Shown: positions 49,090-60,325 of the stretch, piece by piece
Layout of the letters: each line of letters starts with the position of its first letter
Position numbering within the stretch: the stretch's first letter is position 1
From: Paraphysomonas bandaiensis
Lineage: Eukaryota; Chrysophyceae
DNA length: 64,000 nt
Reading direction: 5' to 3'
Assembly: GCA_965644295.1 (NCBI GenBank)
Contig: CBFFRP010000181.1
Location: 62,001-126,000 of the forward strand
Program-made: the position numbers and the translations under genes
Notes under the pieces: generated by a model
Told to the model about the DNA's origin: nothing
The model's database searches: none
The model's input: only the letters and a program-made list of their open reading frames with translations

Positions 49090-49863
49090 TGGATTTGGTA
49101 CGAGTAGTTGCGGTTAAAGCATATGTGTGGAGTAGCCGTTTTCATTCTAGGTTGCTTGAATGTGTGTGATACTTATGGTGTTGTCGTGAATTTCGGCAAC
49201 TCTGTTTGGTGTAGAGTCGTACTTTTGTTAGTGCGATTATGTCCAGTATTATAACACTAGTCTACGTAGGTCTAGTTTCATTAAGTAATACCAGACTATA
49301 CCAAAAGTTGTATACGTACTGTTGTACACCGCTATAAGTAGTATCTTAACATAAATGCAAGTACGACTACTAGTCTAGTTAGATACAGTCTGTGTTATAT
49401 GTTACACGTTACACATCAAGTTTGCATTCTGGTGTTTGTAGTTTTTAATTCTTACCGGTTGAAACAATCTATTCTGTAAATAGTATATAAGAAACAGAAA
49501 TATTATGAGTCACTATTGTTGTCTTTAATCTCGCATCAAATTACGGCGATATATGTAGATATGTAGTCGCTAAATAGGACTACTACATACCTACATACAC
49601 TTGATCAGTGACCTACTATATATTCTTTCTCGAGTACAATGAAACATATAAAGCGATGCTACATACATGCATACTACCATAACAATATTTGATTGTAAAA
49701 GGTATATTCTGAATTAGTTATAGTGGTCTAACTGTCTGGTTGCGGAAAATATTATACATATGTAATGATATACTCCTGTGTCATAGGATGACCAAGACAC
49801 GATATATGTCAAAGGCATGTAGAACATTAGAAGTCATAATAAATATTCTTGTCCCAGAAAAAC
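49090..49863. other. convergent AT-rich spacer
   Basis: 774 bp between convergent stop codons; no gene or RNA recognised. Confidence 0.45.
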
Positions 49864-50346
49864 TCAATACACTCTACCAGCCCACCTGTTTACTTGCGCG
49901 CAATATGTCTCGTAGTCCTTGTCAAATGTTTTCTTCAATACGATTTCTTCATGACGAATAAAATGCCACCGACTAATAAAACCAAATATCAATGGAAATG
50001 CGAAGTTGTAGTAGGACGGCAGTAATATTGCAAGTCCCAATAATGCAATTGCCATTCCAAGATACATTGGATTTCTTGTGTACTGAAACCAGCCATCTAT
50101 ACACAGTACTGGTGGTGGCGTATCATAGCGCGATGGTATTTTACTGCATTGGAAATCTCTTTCAGTCTGAAAAGCAACTTTAGCACCGCAGATAAATAGC
50201 AATCCTCCGAATAAATTGAGAGGGAAGCCAATGAGATGAGTATCTTCAGAGAATATAAAGTAAACGGCAACTGTACATACACAGAATAATTTATATAATG
50301 TGGCCGGATTATCCATAATACTTTGCATGATAGCAATGAAATACAA
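49864..50346 (-). CDS. isoprenylcysteine/phospholipid methyltransferase-like membrane protein
   Basis: A single-exon protein of up to 160 residues (alternative in-frame Met at residues 7 and 11). It has about four membrane spans and ends with the family signature: FQYTRNPMYLGMAIALLG, then RHEEIVLKKTFDKDYETYCAQVNRW. This Arg-Asn-Pro-x-Tyr ... E-E ... Y-x-x-Y pattern forms the SAM-binding part of ICMT/PEMT-type integral membrane methyltransferases. Many short members resemble bacterial proteins of unknown substrate, so the substrate (isoprenylated Cys or a lipid) is not assigned. Confidence 0.8.
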   Translation of the reverse strand: MYFIAIMQSIMDNPATLYKLFCVCTVAVYFIFSEDTHLIGFPLNLFGGLLFICGAKVAFQTERDFQCSKIPSRYDTPPPVLCIDGWFQYTRNPMYLGMAIALLGLAILLPSYYNFAFPLIFGFISRWHFIRHEEIVLKKTFDKDYETYCAQVNRWAGRVY

Positions 50347-50858
50347 TTACTCGTGTTTGTGAAGGAACATGAAGATAGATGAACAAGTGAGAATGAATGT
50401 ATTGTGAATAGAGTAGACCAATCGCTATAGATATATATACATGCTACCTGCCGCACATGACACCATGTATACTGCAGTATACATGTGTATTCTATATTGC
50501 ACCTCTCATCCATCAGTGTTTTTCTAATTGTAGAATAGACCGATCCCTCTGTAAGATTCCCACGAATCATATTCTTATAAAGTAATACCATTGGTTGCAG
50601 ACAACTACCCTGGTCGCACTTGCACTTTACTTTAGTCCCTTTTCTCTCAACTATTCGAATAGTCTCATTCTGTTGTTGTAGACACTATCACATACATACT
50701 TCGTACTTCATAGGGAAGTATACCCTATACAGGTATCTACAGTACTTATACATCACCCTCCAAGATATTTCCATCATTCAACTTACTTCTAGAATTAGCT
50801 CCTATAGCATACAGTCTAGTATAGTAACATATACTAACACAAGACTCATCTAAATATC
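50347..50858. promoter_or_regulatory. shared divergent spacer with a 22-bp perfect palindrome
   Basis: 512 bp between outward-facing starts. A perfect 22-bp palindrome covers 50464-50485; its centre is GTATACTGCAGTATAC. It lies about 120 bp from the methyltransferase start and 375 bp from the endosulfine start. Promoter role inferred. Confidence 0.45.
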
Positions 50859-51194
50859 ATGAGTGGATGTAAGTATATATAATCATTCTTATATATTATA
50901 TCCCTCTTATTTCTATCATAGTGCGCCGTATATCACGTGAGCATAATTTGGAAGAAGAAGCGAATAAGATCATACAACAATCCTCTAACATAGACAGTAT
51001 TGGAGGTGGTTTAAACAAACGCTTTGACAGGTACTACAATACAATACAATATCACTCTAATTTCTTCGTATAGTGCAGATTTTAATATTGCTAAAGCAGC
51101 AGAGGCTAAGAAATGCTCCTCTGATACGCCCTCTGCTAAAGGCACGGGTCACAATGGGGCTCGAATGGTTGCATTCAGAGCTCTCAGTAAATAA
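50859..51194 (+). CDS. endosulfine/Igo-like PP2A-B55 inhibitor, 79 aa
   Basis: Three tiny exons, 50859..50868, 50922..51030 and 51074..51194, join in frame. The protein contains KRFDSADFNIAKAAEAKK, matching the hallmark FDSGDY-x-x-AK core of endosulfine/ARPP19/Igo proteins. In that family the Ser of the motif (Ser40 here) is phosphorylated by Greatwall/Rim15 kinases, which turns the protein into a PP2A-B55 inhibitor controlling mitotic entry or quiescence. The Gly-to-Ala and Tyr-to-Phe changes are conservative. The first coding exon is only 10 nt, so simple ORF scans miss the gene. Evidence is the motif plus perfect splice phasing; the rest is low-complexity, as usual for this disordered family. 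Confidence 0.8.
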
Positions 51195-51218
51195 TATGAT
51201 AATACAGTAGATAATACG

Positions 51219-51262
51219 CTATATACTATATACTATATACTATATGCTATATGCTATATACT
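51219..51262. repeat. short tandem repeat (TATACTA/TATGCTA)n
   Basis: Six to seven 7-bp units alternating ACTATAT and GCTATAT directly downstream of the endosulfine stop codon. Confidence 0.8.
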
Positions 51263-53083
51263 TATGAGTTGACGATAATATATTGTGGTGTGTGTTTACA
51301 TACAATGGAATAAGGCTTTAAGAGTGATAATACGTTACAGCTTCTCGCTGTCGAAATGCGATATGACGTTGTGAGGTGCAGTTCAATTTCAGTACTTTAG
51401 TCACTTTGAAGGTTGATATATAAAGACCTTGTTATAGCTAGTAGCTATATGTTCGAGACTATGGAGTTTGGCAAGCCTATCACCCTGCAACCCAAAAGGG
51501 AGACTCTCTCCTCGATTGTTTCTATTTACACCGCAGGGTGTGTGAACTCTCTCCTTGTCAATTTACTTAGTAATTATAATATATAGTATTTATAATTTAT
51601 ATTCTTATATAATAATTAGTAAGATATACAATTCCAGATTGAACAGAACTAATACTCAGTTGTAATACTGCCTACGCGCGTAATACATGTCATTTTGAAC
51701 CATGTGAAGAATATGGATAATTATTTTCCTATATCCCTTCTTAAATCCTTAAAAATATGCTTTGCGATTTTAGTGAAACAACTAACATATATGATAATGA
51801 TATTGTATTGTTTTAATTTATTGATAAGAAAGGACGACATGACAAGGCACAGTACTTATTAAAAATAGAATATCACGTTATTCTACATGAGTTTCCTAAT
51901 ATAAGAGAAGAAGCAAGTGGGGAATTATGTTCAGAGATCACTTTATAAATCTAGAAAAGAAATATCATCAAGTTCATCATTTTGAGAGTCTTCATATCTT
52001 TACTGATAATTTCTCCCTTTATCGATCCTGTTGTCAATGGTGGGTACGACGAGAATGATGAGAATAATAAAGAACCAATGAATACTCCCAAAAGAATAAC
52101 TTAACAGTCGTTAATATATATTGTGTTGACTTTTGTCCAGTATATAGAGGTGAAAATCAATAGGGCTAGTTTTTGAACAAACGGCAACAAAGTATACACG
52201 CATGTATTATATATGACATTACATCATTATACAGGCTGCTAGATGCATAATTAATGAGTGTTAGCATCTATCTCTGATGCTGCGCCTTCGTCGGCCCTAA
52301 TTACTTTAGCGAAGTAACAAAGTTCTCAATCAGAGCGAATTAGAATGTCCGCTGCCACGCTCTCACGGAGAGCTATACCATTATCAATAGTGTCAACCAA
52401 AGCCAGATGAGAAAGATTAGCATAATATGCACAATATTAATTCGAATCTACGAGTAGAGTAGATGAAATACCACCTCTGCAATTTCAGCTAACTTCAACA
52501 GCATTCCACGCGATCAATGGCTGACACTTTACTCAACTAAGGAAATGCCAACTCTACTGCACTGACTGCAACCTCAATGTCTTTCTCATTGGAACTTGTG
52601 GCATTGGTGAAAGCCTTTTCGGTGATAGGAGAGATGTTGTCGAAGTATTATCAATTGACCATTCATAAAGTTGTCGTCATGAGGATAGAGACTTGGACGT
52701 TCAGCAGCCGTATTCAGTAATGTTATTTAAAGAGATTAGAGCTTTGTATTAATAGATTGCTTTGCATGTACGCAAGTAGATCTATATCTATCTCTATACT
52801 GCAGAGTATGTATGGATCGTTAACTGTAAACAGTCCAGTATATGCAACCCCAAAAGATACGTACAGGTGCGATCTTTGACGACAAACACCCCAACTGAAT
52901 AATATTTTTGCGAAATTTTTTATGAAATATTTGATATCGACAACTGTATACCGTATAGCCGTATATGACATTGGGACAAAATATGTAAAAACAAAATATT
53001 ACGTTAAATTTTGTGTAGTGACTGTGTAGAGTTTCTTGTGTATTTCTGCTGCCAACGGCAGTATATATATATACTTGTATATG

Positions 53084-53093
53084 TACAGCAGTA
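53084..53093. promoter_or_regulatory. TACAGCAGTA half-site
   Basis: Same half-site as in the 5810 and 27660 repeats, about 220 bp upstream of the PhlG-like start; a CTGCC-AAC-GGCAG inverted repeat lies just upstream at 53049-53061. Confidence 0.35.
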
Positions 53094-53313
53094 GATCACC
53101 CCTCAAATATTTTGCTTGCTTATAACATCGTGTCTATCTACATATATATATATATATATGCAGCATTACAACTTTACTTGAGAATATATACACTCCATCA
53201 TCATAATATCATCTCTCATACTTTCATTTATGGATCAACAGAGATACTAATGATTATTATTACATATACATACTAACATAACACTATAGTTTGAAGATTA
53301 TATTATTTGTTAC

Positions 53314-54960
53314 ATGTTTTCTGCTTTATTTGGACCTGATCCTGCTTTAAATAATGTCATACGTCCGGAGCTACTCTATATGGAGCTCAATGATGGTAAG
53401 TTAGCAGAAGATGACTACTTAGCCAAGTCGTATAAGTATTTAGGTAAGAGGATATGGAGAATGTAATAGAATGGATATCAATGATGGTATGTGTGTAGGG
53501 GATGTCGTTGCTACACCTCCTCCGAGGGGTCAATATACCAGAGATGATGCCCTTTTAGCTCATCGTGTTAATGATGCTTTGAGTCCAACTTATTCAGGTC
53601 TGGAGCATGGACTCATGCGACTCAGCAATGGAACATGGTATCTTGCCGGAACCACTGAACTAGGATCAGTCACCGGGGAAATGTTTGAGTGGTGGTTCAA
53701 CCACTGTGATTGCTCGGAGAGGTTTCAGTGGTCACATCCCATTCATAACTTGGAGGGAGAATACGACCCCACGTTTTATGCTACGCAACCCGAAGATCGT
53801 ACGTCTATGCCTATATAAAATTGGTGATTTGTAAATGAATGGGTGCTATTGCGGTAGCCCTATTTTTTCTTACACACATCATGCAGTGTTGTACATAGTA
53901 TTATCAGTACTGATCTTCTACATTTTATAGGCCTCCCCGGGCACTACATCGGCCACAGTTTTATCTACAAGCAGCGGATTGGTGAAACAAACTATCGCAT
54001 GCATGTAGATTACTTGAACCCGTCGGAGTATTGTGATACGTCTCTCTTTGTCACTGCTAACGTAACAGCATGCATAACGGGTCAACTGTATCAGTACCAT
54101 AAGGACTTTGGCGAAATATATATTGGCGAAATCGTGTATATTGTGAAGGAGAACGGGATCAGGAACCAACTCGTTACGCGCATGTGGCTGGGAGATGTAC
54201 GCAAAGTCTCCTCTGGCTTTCCGCCGAGCTCATTCGTGAACTATGTAGCTAACTCTTATCTTTACCGTTTGCTTGCAATGCCCTATTCATATGCGTTTGA
54301 TATGTGGAAGCACATACTGGAGGAGAACGGATGCATTGCACACTTGCTACCCCATTTCTATCGTGCTGAGAATGCTCGTCTAAGAGGCAAGAGCGGCGGT
54401 AAAGATTTTAGTGAGGTTGAACAAGAGTTTGAGGAATACAGCGATCCTGAGGAGTCGCCGCGCAGTAAAGAAGGTAAAATACACAATTCGAAGTGCTTAT
54501 CTGTGCGCCTATTATTTAATGTAAACGCTATTTCCCTTGATTGTGCCATTGAGATGCTATTATTTCAGGAAATGCCTGGGAAGAGGTGAGTATGGCCTCC
54601 AGTGTGTCTCCTCGCACCGCCCCTGCTACTACATTCGAAGAAGAATCAGAACCTGACGTTCCAGGTCCTCTTTTAGCTCCTGCTCCTCGTAGTGGTAAAG
54701 CACCCATGCTGAAAACCAAGCAACCATCATTCGAAACTGTGGATTCTGCTCTAGACCCTATATCAATCGATATGTCTGCTGTAAGTGGCGAGAGAAATGC
54801 GAAACATTCTAAAAGAGAAAGCGAAAGCTCTGCTTCAGATGAGGATAGTGAAGACAATGCCTCGGATGCCAGTGGCGAAAGTGCTGGGAGGTTCCAGCAC
54901 TCCAGTAGCTCTGGCAAACCATCTTCAGCTAGTAAATTGGGTGGAGGTGTCGGTGTATAA
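53314..54960 (+). CDS. PhlG-like (DAPG hydrolase family) C-C bond hydrolase
   Basis: Exons 53314..53443, 53499..53798, 53931..54473 and 54569..54960 are phase-consistent (454 residues). The central domain reads GLMRLSNGTWYLAGTTELGSVTGEMFEWWFNHC...FQWSHPIHN, then GHYIGHSFIYKQRIGE and a C-terminal KHILEENGCIAHLLPHFY. This order matches the 2,4-diacetylphloroglucinol hydrolase (PhlG) family, a Bet v1-like fold whose zinc is held by His/Glu residues. The FNH His and the HxxxE pair are visible candidates. Bacterial PhlG removes an acetyl group from phloroglucinols by C-C cleavage. The substrate of eukaryotic members is not known to me. A Ser/Glu-rich disordered tail (about 130 residues) is fused after the domain. 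Confidence 0.7.
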
Positions 54961-55936
54961 GCATTTGATTTGCTGCACCATTAACCGCCCGTGTTGTACA
55001 TTCTGAGTTTACAAAATTAGTATCTCAGCTTGCCACAATTCTCCCATATTTGCACGATATACTTTAAACATTATCTTGACTTTTTTAGGAGAAGTATATG
55101 ACGAATTGCAATACGTAGTAAATGTGAGTGTGAAGTAGATACGATATCGTAGTAAATAGGATTTTAATGATAGTATAATTCATATGAAATCTGCTTGTAT
55201 GGATGGCTTTTATTAGCTCATTGAATTGTGATATTAATGGATTCATTGCTAGTACAGCTTACTCAAGGAAATGCAGTCACAATTTACTGAAGCATGAGAA
55301 CTATAGAGATCTTAAGATATATAGTTATTGTTCTTCTTATAATAATTCTGAAAATAGTGTTGTCATATATTCTATACTTAACACTTTTATACATCGCTGC
55401 GCCAGATATTGCCAGTGTTAGACAATATGCTAACAGTAATTCATAATTCAACGCACAGATTTTCTAAATAAAAAATTGTAATATATTTGGTATCCAAACA
55501 ATAGTTACATTGCACCCTAATACTCGTAATACTGGTAAGGAAGACATTGCACAAGATAGATCAAATATCTGTTAATAATAGACTGTTATAATACACGTTA
55601 TATTTATAGTTTTCTCACTTGACACTGTGAATAATTTATGTGTAAAAGAAAGGCTTATTGACTATGTCTCATTTAGCTATATATATATGATTACAGTAGA
55701 AGTAATATTTTTCTACACTTCTAGCACAGTACATCAATGAATTTACTTCCAGTGAATTTTTTTATTTTATTTAAAATTTAAATACGTCAATGATGCAAGC
55801 ACTACGATCAAAGAAATACTTAGCCCCACTTACTATACGAAACCTTCACAACTAAACGCATACTTTATAGCGTACACATCATCCATAACCATCCTCGCTA
55901 GTCTGCTGCCATCCCAGCAAGGCTACTACACCGCTT
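54961..55936. other. convergent AT-rich spacer
   Basis: 976 bp between convergent stop codons. I see no coding or RNA feature. Confidence 0.45.
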
Positions 55937-57734
55937 TTAGGCGGTTTTGCGATTCAATGCAATTCCTGCACGAATCTCTTCAATCAGGTGATCATCATCA
56001 CACATAGCTCGGAAGAAATCTTCTGAGAACTCTCCCTTGGGGGTGAGAAAGTCAGCCATTCGGTCGACCGCCACATGGGCAAAGCATGCTTGCACGAATG
56101 CATCAATAAGGTTGTCTAGGGATAAGCCGAGAGTGTTAAAGTCTTTCCTATCCATCAGTAGCAGACGACCAGATTCAGAAGAGAACAGTCCATGGCCTCT
56201 TACAACTGATAGATTGGTACCCAACATCTCCCAAGACGTCGCACCATCTGGTGATGGTAGGGTATGCGCAAGTGGTTTAGCCGCACGACGAGCGTACATT
56301 GCCACTGGGCGAAATCCGCCACCTGAGGCATTAGCACATACTTGAATTCGCAAATCGCAGACATATATATGGTTCTTCTTGTTCGGTACCGTCCCGTTAT
56401 GGTACAGAGTGGCTCGATTACCACCTTGGAACCCTTTCGAGGACCAGTTCGAGTTCGCAATGAGACTTTGAATAATAAACAGATTGTAAGGATTCCCAGA
56501 TTCCTTGACCTCGAATTCAACAAGTTCTTGTTCTGATGTGATCGTGTACACTCCTTGCCCTCCATTCGAATAAGGAACTTTAATGCAGGCGTGTCCCCCA
56601 AGCTTCTTTACCCACTTGCGGATATCGTTGAACTGCACATCTCGAATTGTAAGCGGAGTGCGAATTCGAGGAAGAGAGGCGGCATCAAGCTCAATTGACA
56701 TATTGTCATATGCCTTGGCGGCTACAAGTTTGTTGCGCCCACCTGCCAAACAGGCTATGATTGGATTCACAATGAATGTACCGCCCAGAGGGAGATGAAC
56801 TGGTATTTTTGACCACGGTTTCTGAGTCACATACCTATACGCAAATAAGTTACGAAATATATCAAAAAATATATAAAAATTGTATTCATACTTTATATAA
56901 ATATTTACAACACATGAAAATGGAGCTGTGAGTCTCACCTAAACGCGGCTCTTATGGGCACCCACTCTTCTGATGTGACTACAGGATCATTCGTCGGTCT
57001 TCTTGTGTAAAGAATATCATTCTCAAACTTGTAAATTGAAGGACCAAAAAGTTCTGTGTTAGACCACGCGGGAATGAGATGCACAGGCTCGCCTATACAT
57101 TTAGTAGATTAAGACTTTTTAGATAGTGGAAGAGTAAAAACCATAACTTACCCGTAATATCTGCCAATGCAGCGGCATACCCAGATACCTCCATAAGGTT
57201 CTTGTCGTAAATAACTCCCAGCTCTCCTTCTGGCAACATTCCCATTTCTTTTCTTCGCTCCATTTCAGGAATAAAGCAATTGCGCAGAAGTTTCCCATAA
57301 CCTCCATCTTCCACAGTTTCATCATAGAGTGGATTGGATTTCTGTCCGGATGCACAAGAGTTTGTTTCAATAATAGTACATCCCGATCGACCACTTTCAC
57401 GTTCTGTAACATACATTAAATCACTACCTGACCATAACATATGCTGCGGTTTATAGTCATTCAAGTATGTCAGTAGTTCAGCACGATCAAATTCAGGTCT
57501 TGTATGACAAAATCTTGAAGCAATTTGTGCATTTGATAAACTTAAAAAATGATGTACAGTTGCATGCATTTGTGCATTTAAACAACGTGGATAGAAGTGT
57601 TCTGAGGGTTCAAATGATCCAGGATGATATGTTCTACTAGGAAAATTTTGTGCACGTTCAGTCATAGGTGATACAACTGGAGTAGAACCACTATCAGGTG
57701 TACTATTCTTTGTTTCACTTTTATCGCCTTCCAT
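55937..57734 (-). CDS. ATP-grasp-like protein of unknown function
   Basis: Exons 57734..57152, 57092..56939 and 56834..55937 are phase-consistent (544 residues). After a disordered N-terminus it reads CTIIETNSCASGQKSNP and later VHLPLGGTFIVNPIIACLAGGRNKLVAAKAY, then HACIKVPYSNGGQGVYTI, RATLYHNG, CDLRIQVCANASGGGFRPVAMYARRA. Lys-Asn/Lys-Ala before a Gly-rich loop, IKVP-x-x-x-GGQGV, and a late D-x-R pattern resemble ATP-grasp ligases. I do not recognise a named enzyme, and the substrate is open. It is divergent from the SPX-aspartoacylase gene. Confidence 0.6.
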
Positions 57735-58259
57735 TCTATTTATTTATTTATATAATATGTTGAAAATTATGGTTAGTATGTTAATTTGACGGTCATAAGT
57801 GATGCATTCCAATTACATATGTGGCAGTATGAATTCATAGGGATGGATAGGGAGGTATATATATGTAGTGGATGTATGATATGTACGTGTCCAAAGATTC
57901 CCTCTTGTATTGGTTGGATATTCTGTGATACTACACAGCAACTGGTGTGAAAACATATGTTCTACATATGTACCGTATGGAGTATACAGCTTGTTGTAGT
58001 TATGTTTTCATATGAACATATGTTTGTATCATATAGATGGGTTGGAGGATACGGGATTGATACGGGGGGTGGATGGACCGTTCAATAATGTGATATCCGT
58101 ATTAACTGAGAAAGCCAATTATATGTTCTGTTGAAACATATGGCTAAAGAAAGATGAAGTGAGAGATATCTGGCGTCAGTGAATATGATTCATCATACTT
58201 CATAGTTAAGGTCTCTATAGCTATAGTGCATTATTACTTGTATTGATTACAGTTTAGTT
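57735..58259. promoter_or_regulatory. shared divergent spacer with AACATATGTT inverted repeat
   Basis: 525 bp between outward-facing starts. AAACATATGTTC (57951-57962) and its exact inverse GAACATATGTTT (58014-58025) face each other; a half copy GAAACATATGG lies near 58134. Paired sites in a two-way promoter suggest a dimeric regulator; this is inference. Confidence 0.45.
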
Positions 58260-60325
58260 ATGAAATTTCAAAAGTATCAAGCTATCTTTTCTTCTGATGC
58301 AACATGGGCTCAGGATATTGTACGCTACTCAACCTTGAAGAAATTGATCAAGTCTTATGTACGTATGACCAATACAGAAGAGCAGATATCATCTAGTTCT
58401 CAAAAACCAGTTAAAGCTGTTCAATCTAAGCCACGTGAAGGTGGTGGAATTCTAGCTGAATTGGAGAATATGGAGGATGAAAGCAGTGAGGATGAAGAGA
58501 CCTTTCAAACGTTCAATAAAGAGGAGGCTCAGGAGAAAGTTACCCGACTGCTAAAAGAGGATATTGAACGTAGTAATCGCCGATTTGTGGAAGATTTGTC
58601 TAACGTACGAGCCTATGCGAAGGCTCTGGCCGATTCAAGTGAAGCACCTTCTGAGGAAGATTTGCAACAGCTCCGATTGCGAATTAAGAACTGTTTTGAT
58701 TATGCTCGTATACAAGAAGAAGCATTTGATTGTATATTAAGAAAATGGGATAAAGTTATGAATGTGGAGAACGACTGTAGCCTGAATGGTGAAACTTTCA
58801 TGGCAGAGCTTCGTAAGGAGCCCTTCATGGATCATTCATGTCTTGACGAAGAGCTAAATATCTCTCAGCAACTCATGATGCGCCTTGTAGAAGCTAAAGC
58901 ACAAGGAACTAATGAAGTCAACTACAGTGACGCAGACATGGATAAGAGGATTACAGTAGTGAGTGTATTTGATCTTCACATATTGGTTATCATACGCTTT
59001 TCATATTGTGTAAATTCAGGACTCAATGGATATTGGTGTACTTTCACCATGCTGCAAACATCGATTTTGGCTAACGATGATCGAGGATGCCTTTGGTTGC
59101 CACTTGAGAGTACCTGTTATTGTGGTGAAAGGTATTCTTTGTAGTTTGTGTAGGAGAATATATATACAGCATGACTTATTCTCTGACTTAGGCGCTTATG
59201 TTGGACCTGTGGTATGTGTTACCGCTTGTGTACATGGGAATGAACTCAATGGTGTGCCTCTGGTTCACAAACTTGTCGATGATATTGACCCCACAACTCT
59301 GGTCGGGACTATAGTGGCTATTCCCGTGGTCAACGGTCCAGGATATTTGGAAAACAAGAGAGGATTTTCTGACGGTGTAGATCTCAACAGGTGCTTCCCT
59401 GGTAAGTTTTCTCAGGATGATAGTGTGTGGTATATGTGTAATCACACATGTGTTCAGGTCAGCCGGATGGCACACGGTCAAAGCAGTATGCTTATGCTTT
59501 TATTCAAAAAGTGATCAAAAATGTTGATTATTTGATCGACCTACATACGGCCTCCCATGGAAGAGTTAATTCTCTCTATGTGAGAGCAGACCTGCTCAAC
59601 CCCATTGCCAAACAGATGGCTCTACTGCAAAACCCTATGATTGTTGTGCACAACAGGTACGTTTCCCTTGCCATATAGTCATGCGTATTAACTCTTTTAC
59701 TTTCTTCTGCAGTTCTCCTGGCGGGTCACTAAGGGGCGCCGCTCAGGCAATGGGAATCCCAGCAATTACAGTTGAGATTGGCGACCCTGCTCAACTGCAG
59801 TATGATATGATACTTGCTGCATACCAGGCATGTTTTAATATTTCTATTTTATGTTTCTAACGACTATATCTGATATAATGTATGACAGGGAGTGAGAAAC
59901 ATATTGACATTTTTGAATATGCTTACAGAGGAAGGCAACACGAAGCCTCCTCGAGCTCGATTGGTTCTGTGCACATCGAGTAAATGGTTTTACACTGACT
60001 CTGGAGGTAAGGAATTGGTATGCAGTGTTTATAGATTAATTGTAATTGCGACGTTCATTACGTAGCTTTGATATTTTTATAATGGGTTATTTCAACAGGT
60101 ATCTTGGTGGTGCATCCTGATGTAGGTACCTGGATACGCTCCGGCCAAGTTTTTGCCACTATTTTTGACTCTTTTGGTGACCGAGTAAAGGAGTTTATTG
60201 CTCTAGAAGATGCTGTCGTTGTTGGTAAGTCATGTAATCCTGTCGCAAGTGCAGGGGACCGTATCGTTCACCTGGGTTTTGTTGGAAGCACGTTAAATCA
60301 AGGACAACTTGATGGACACGAGTAG
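58260..60325 (+). CDS. SPX domain fused to aspartoacylase/AstE-type deacylase
   Basis: Seven exons: 58260..58958, 59020..59131, 59192..59401, 59458..59656, 59713..59827, 59889..60006 and 60099..60325 (559 residues, all in phase). The N-terminus (MKFQKYQAIFSSDATWAQDIVRYSTLKKLIKSY) and the helices to about residue 230 resemble an SPX domain, which in known proteins binds inositol pyrophosphates. The second half is an M14-type succinylglutamate desuccinylase/aspartoacylase: zinc motif VHGNELNG, DLNRCFPG, DLHTA (third ligand) and VEIGD (catalytic Glu), then a C-terminal beta domain. Such enzymes cleave N-acyl amino acids or related amides. A phosphate-status-controlled deacylase is inference. Intron 59828..59888 uses a GC donor (CAG/GCATGT). 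Confidence 0.82.

Larger units (their letters stand above)
51195..53313. other. 2.1-kb gene-free region
   Basis: It contains a tandem CTATATA-type repeat (51219-51262), a possible stem CACCCTGC/GCAGGGTG (51481-51488 with 51533-51540) and a TACAGCAGTA box (53084-53093) about 220 bp before the next gene. No protein or known RNA gene recognised. Confidence 0.4.

Noticed and set aside
53471-53498. ATG at 53471 as start of the PhlG-like gene
   Set aside because: It lies inside an intron (53444-53498); an upstream exon from 53314 joins in phase and gives a natural N-terminus.
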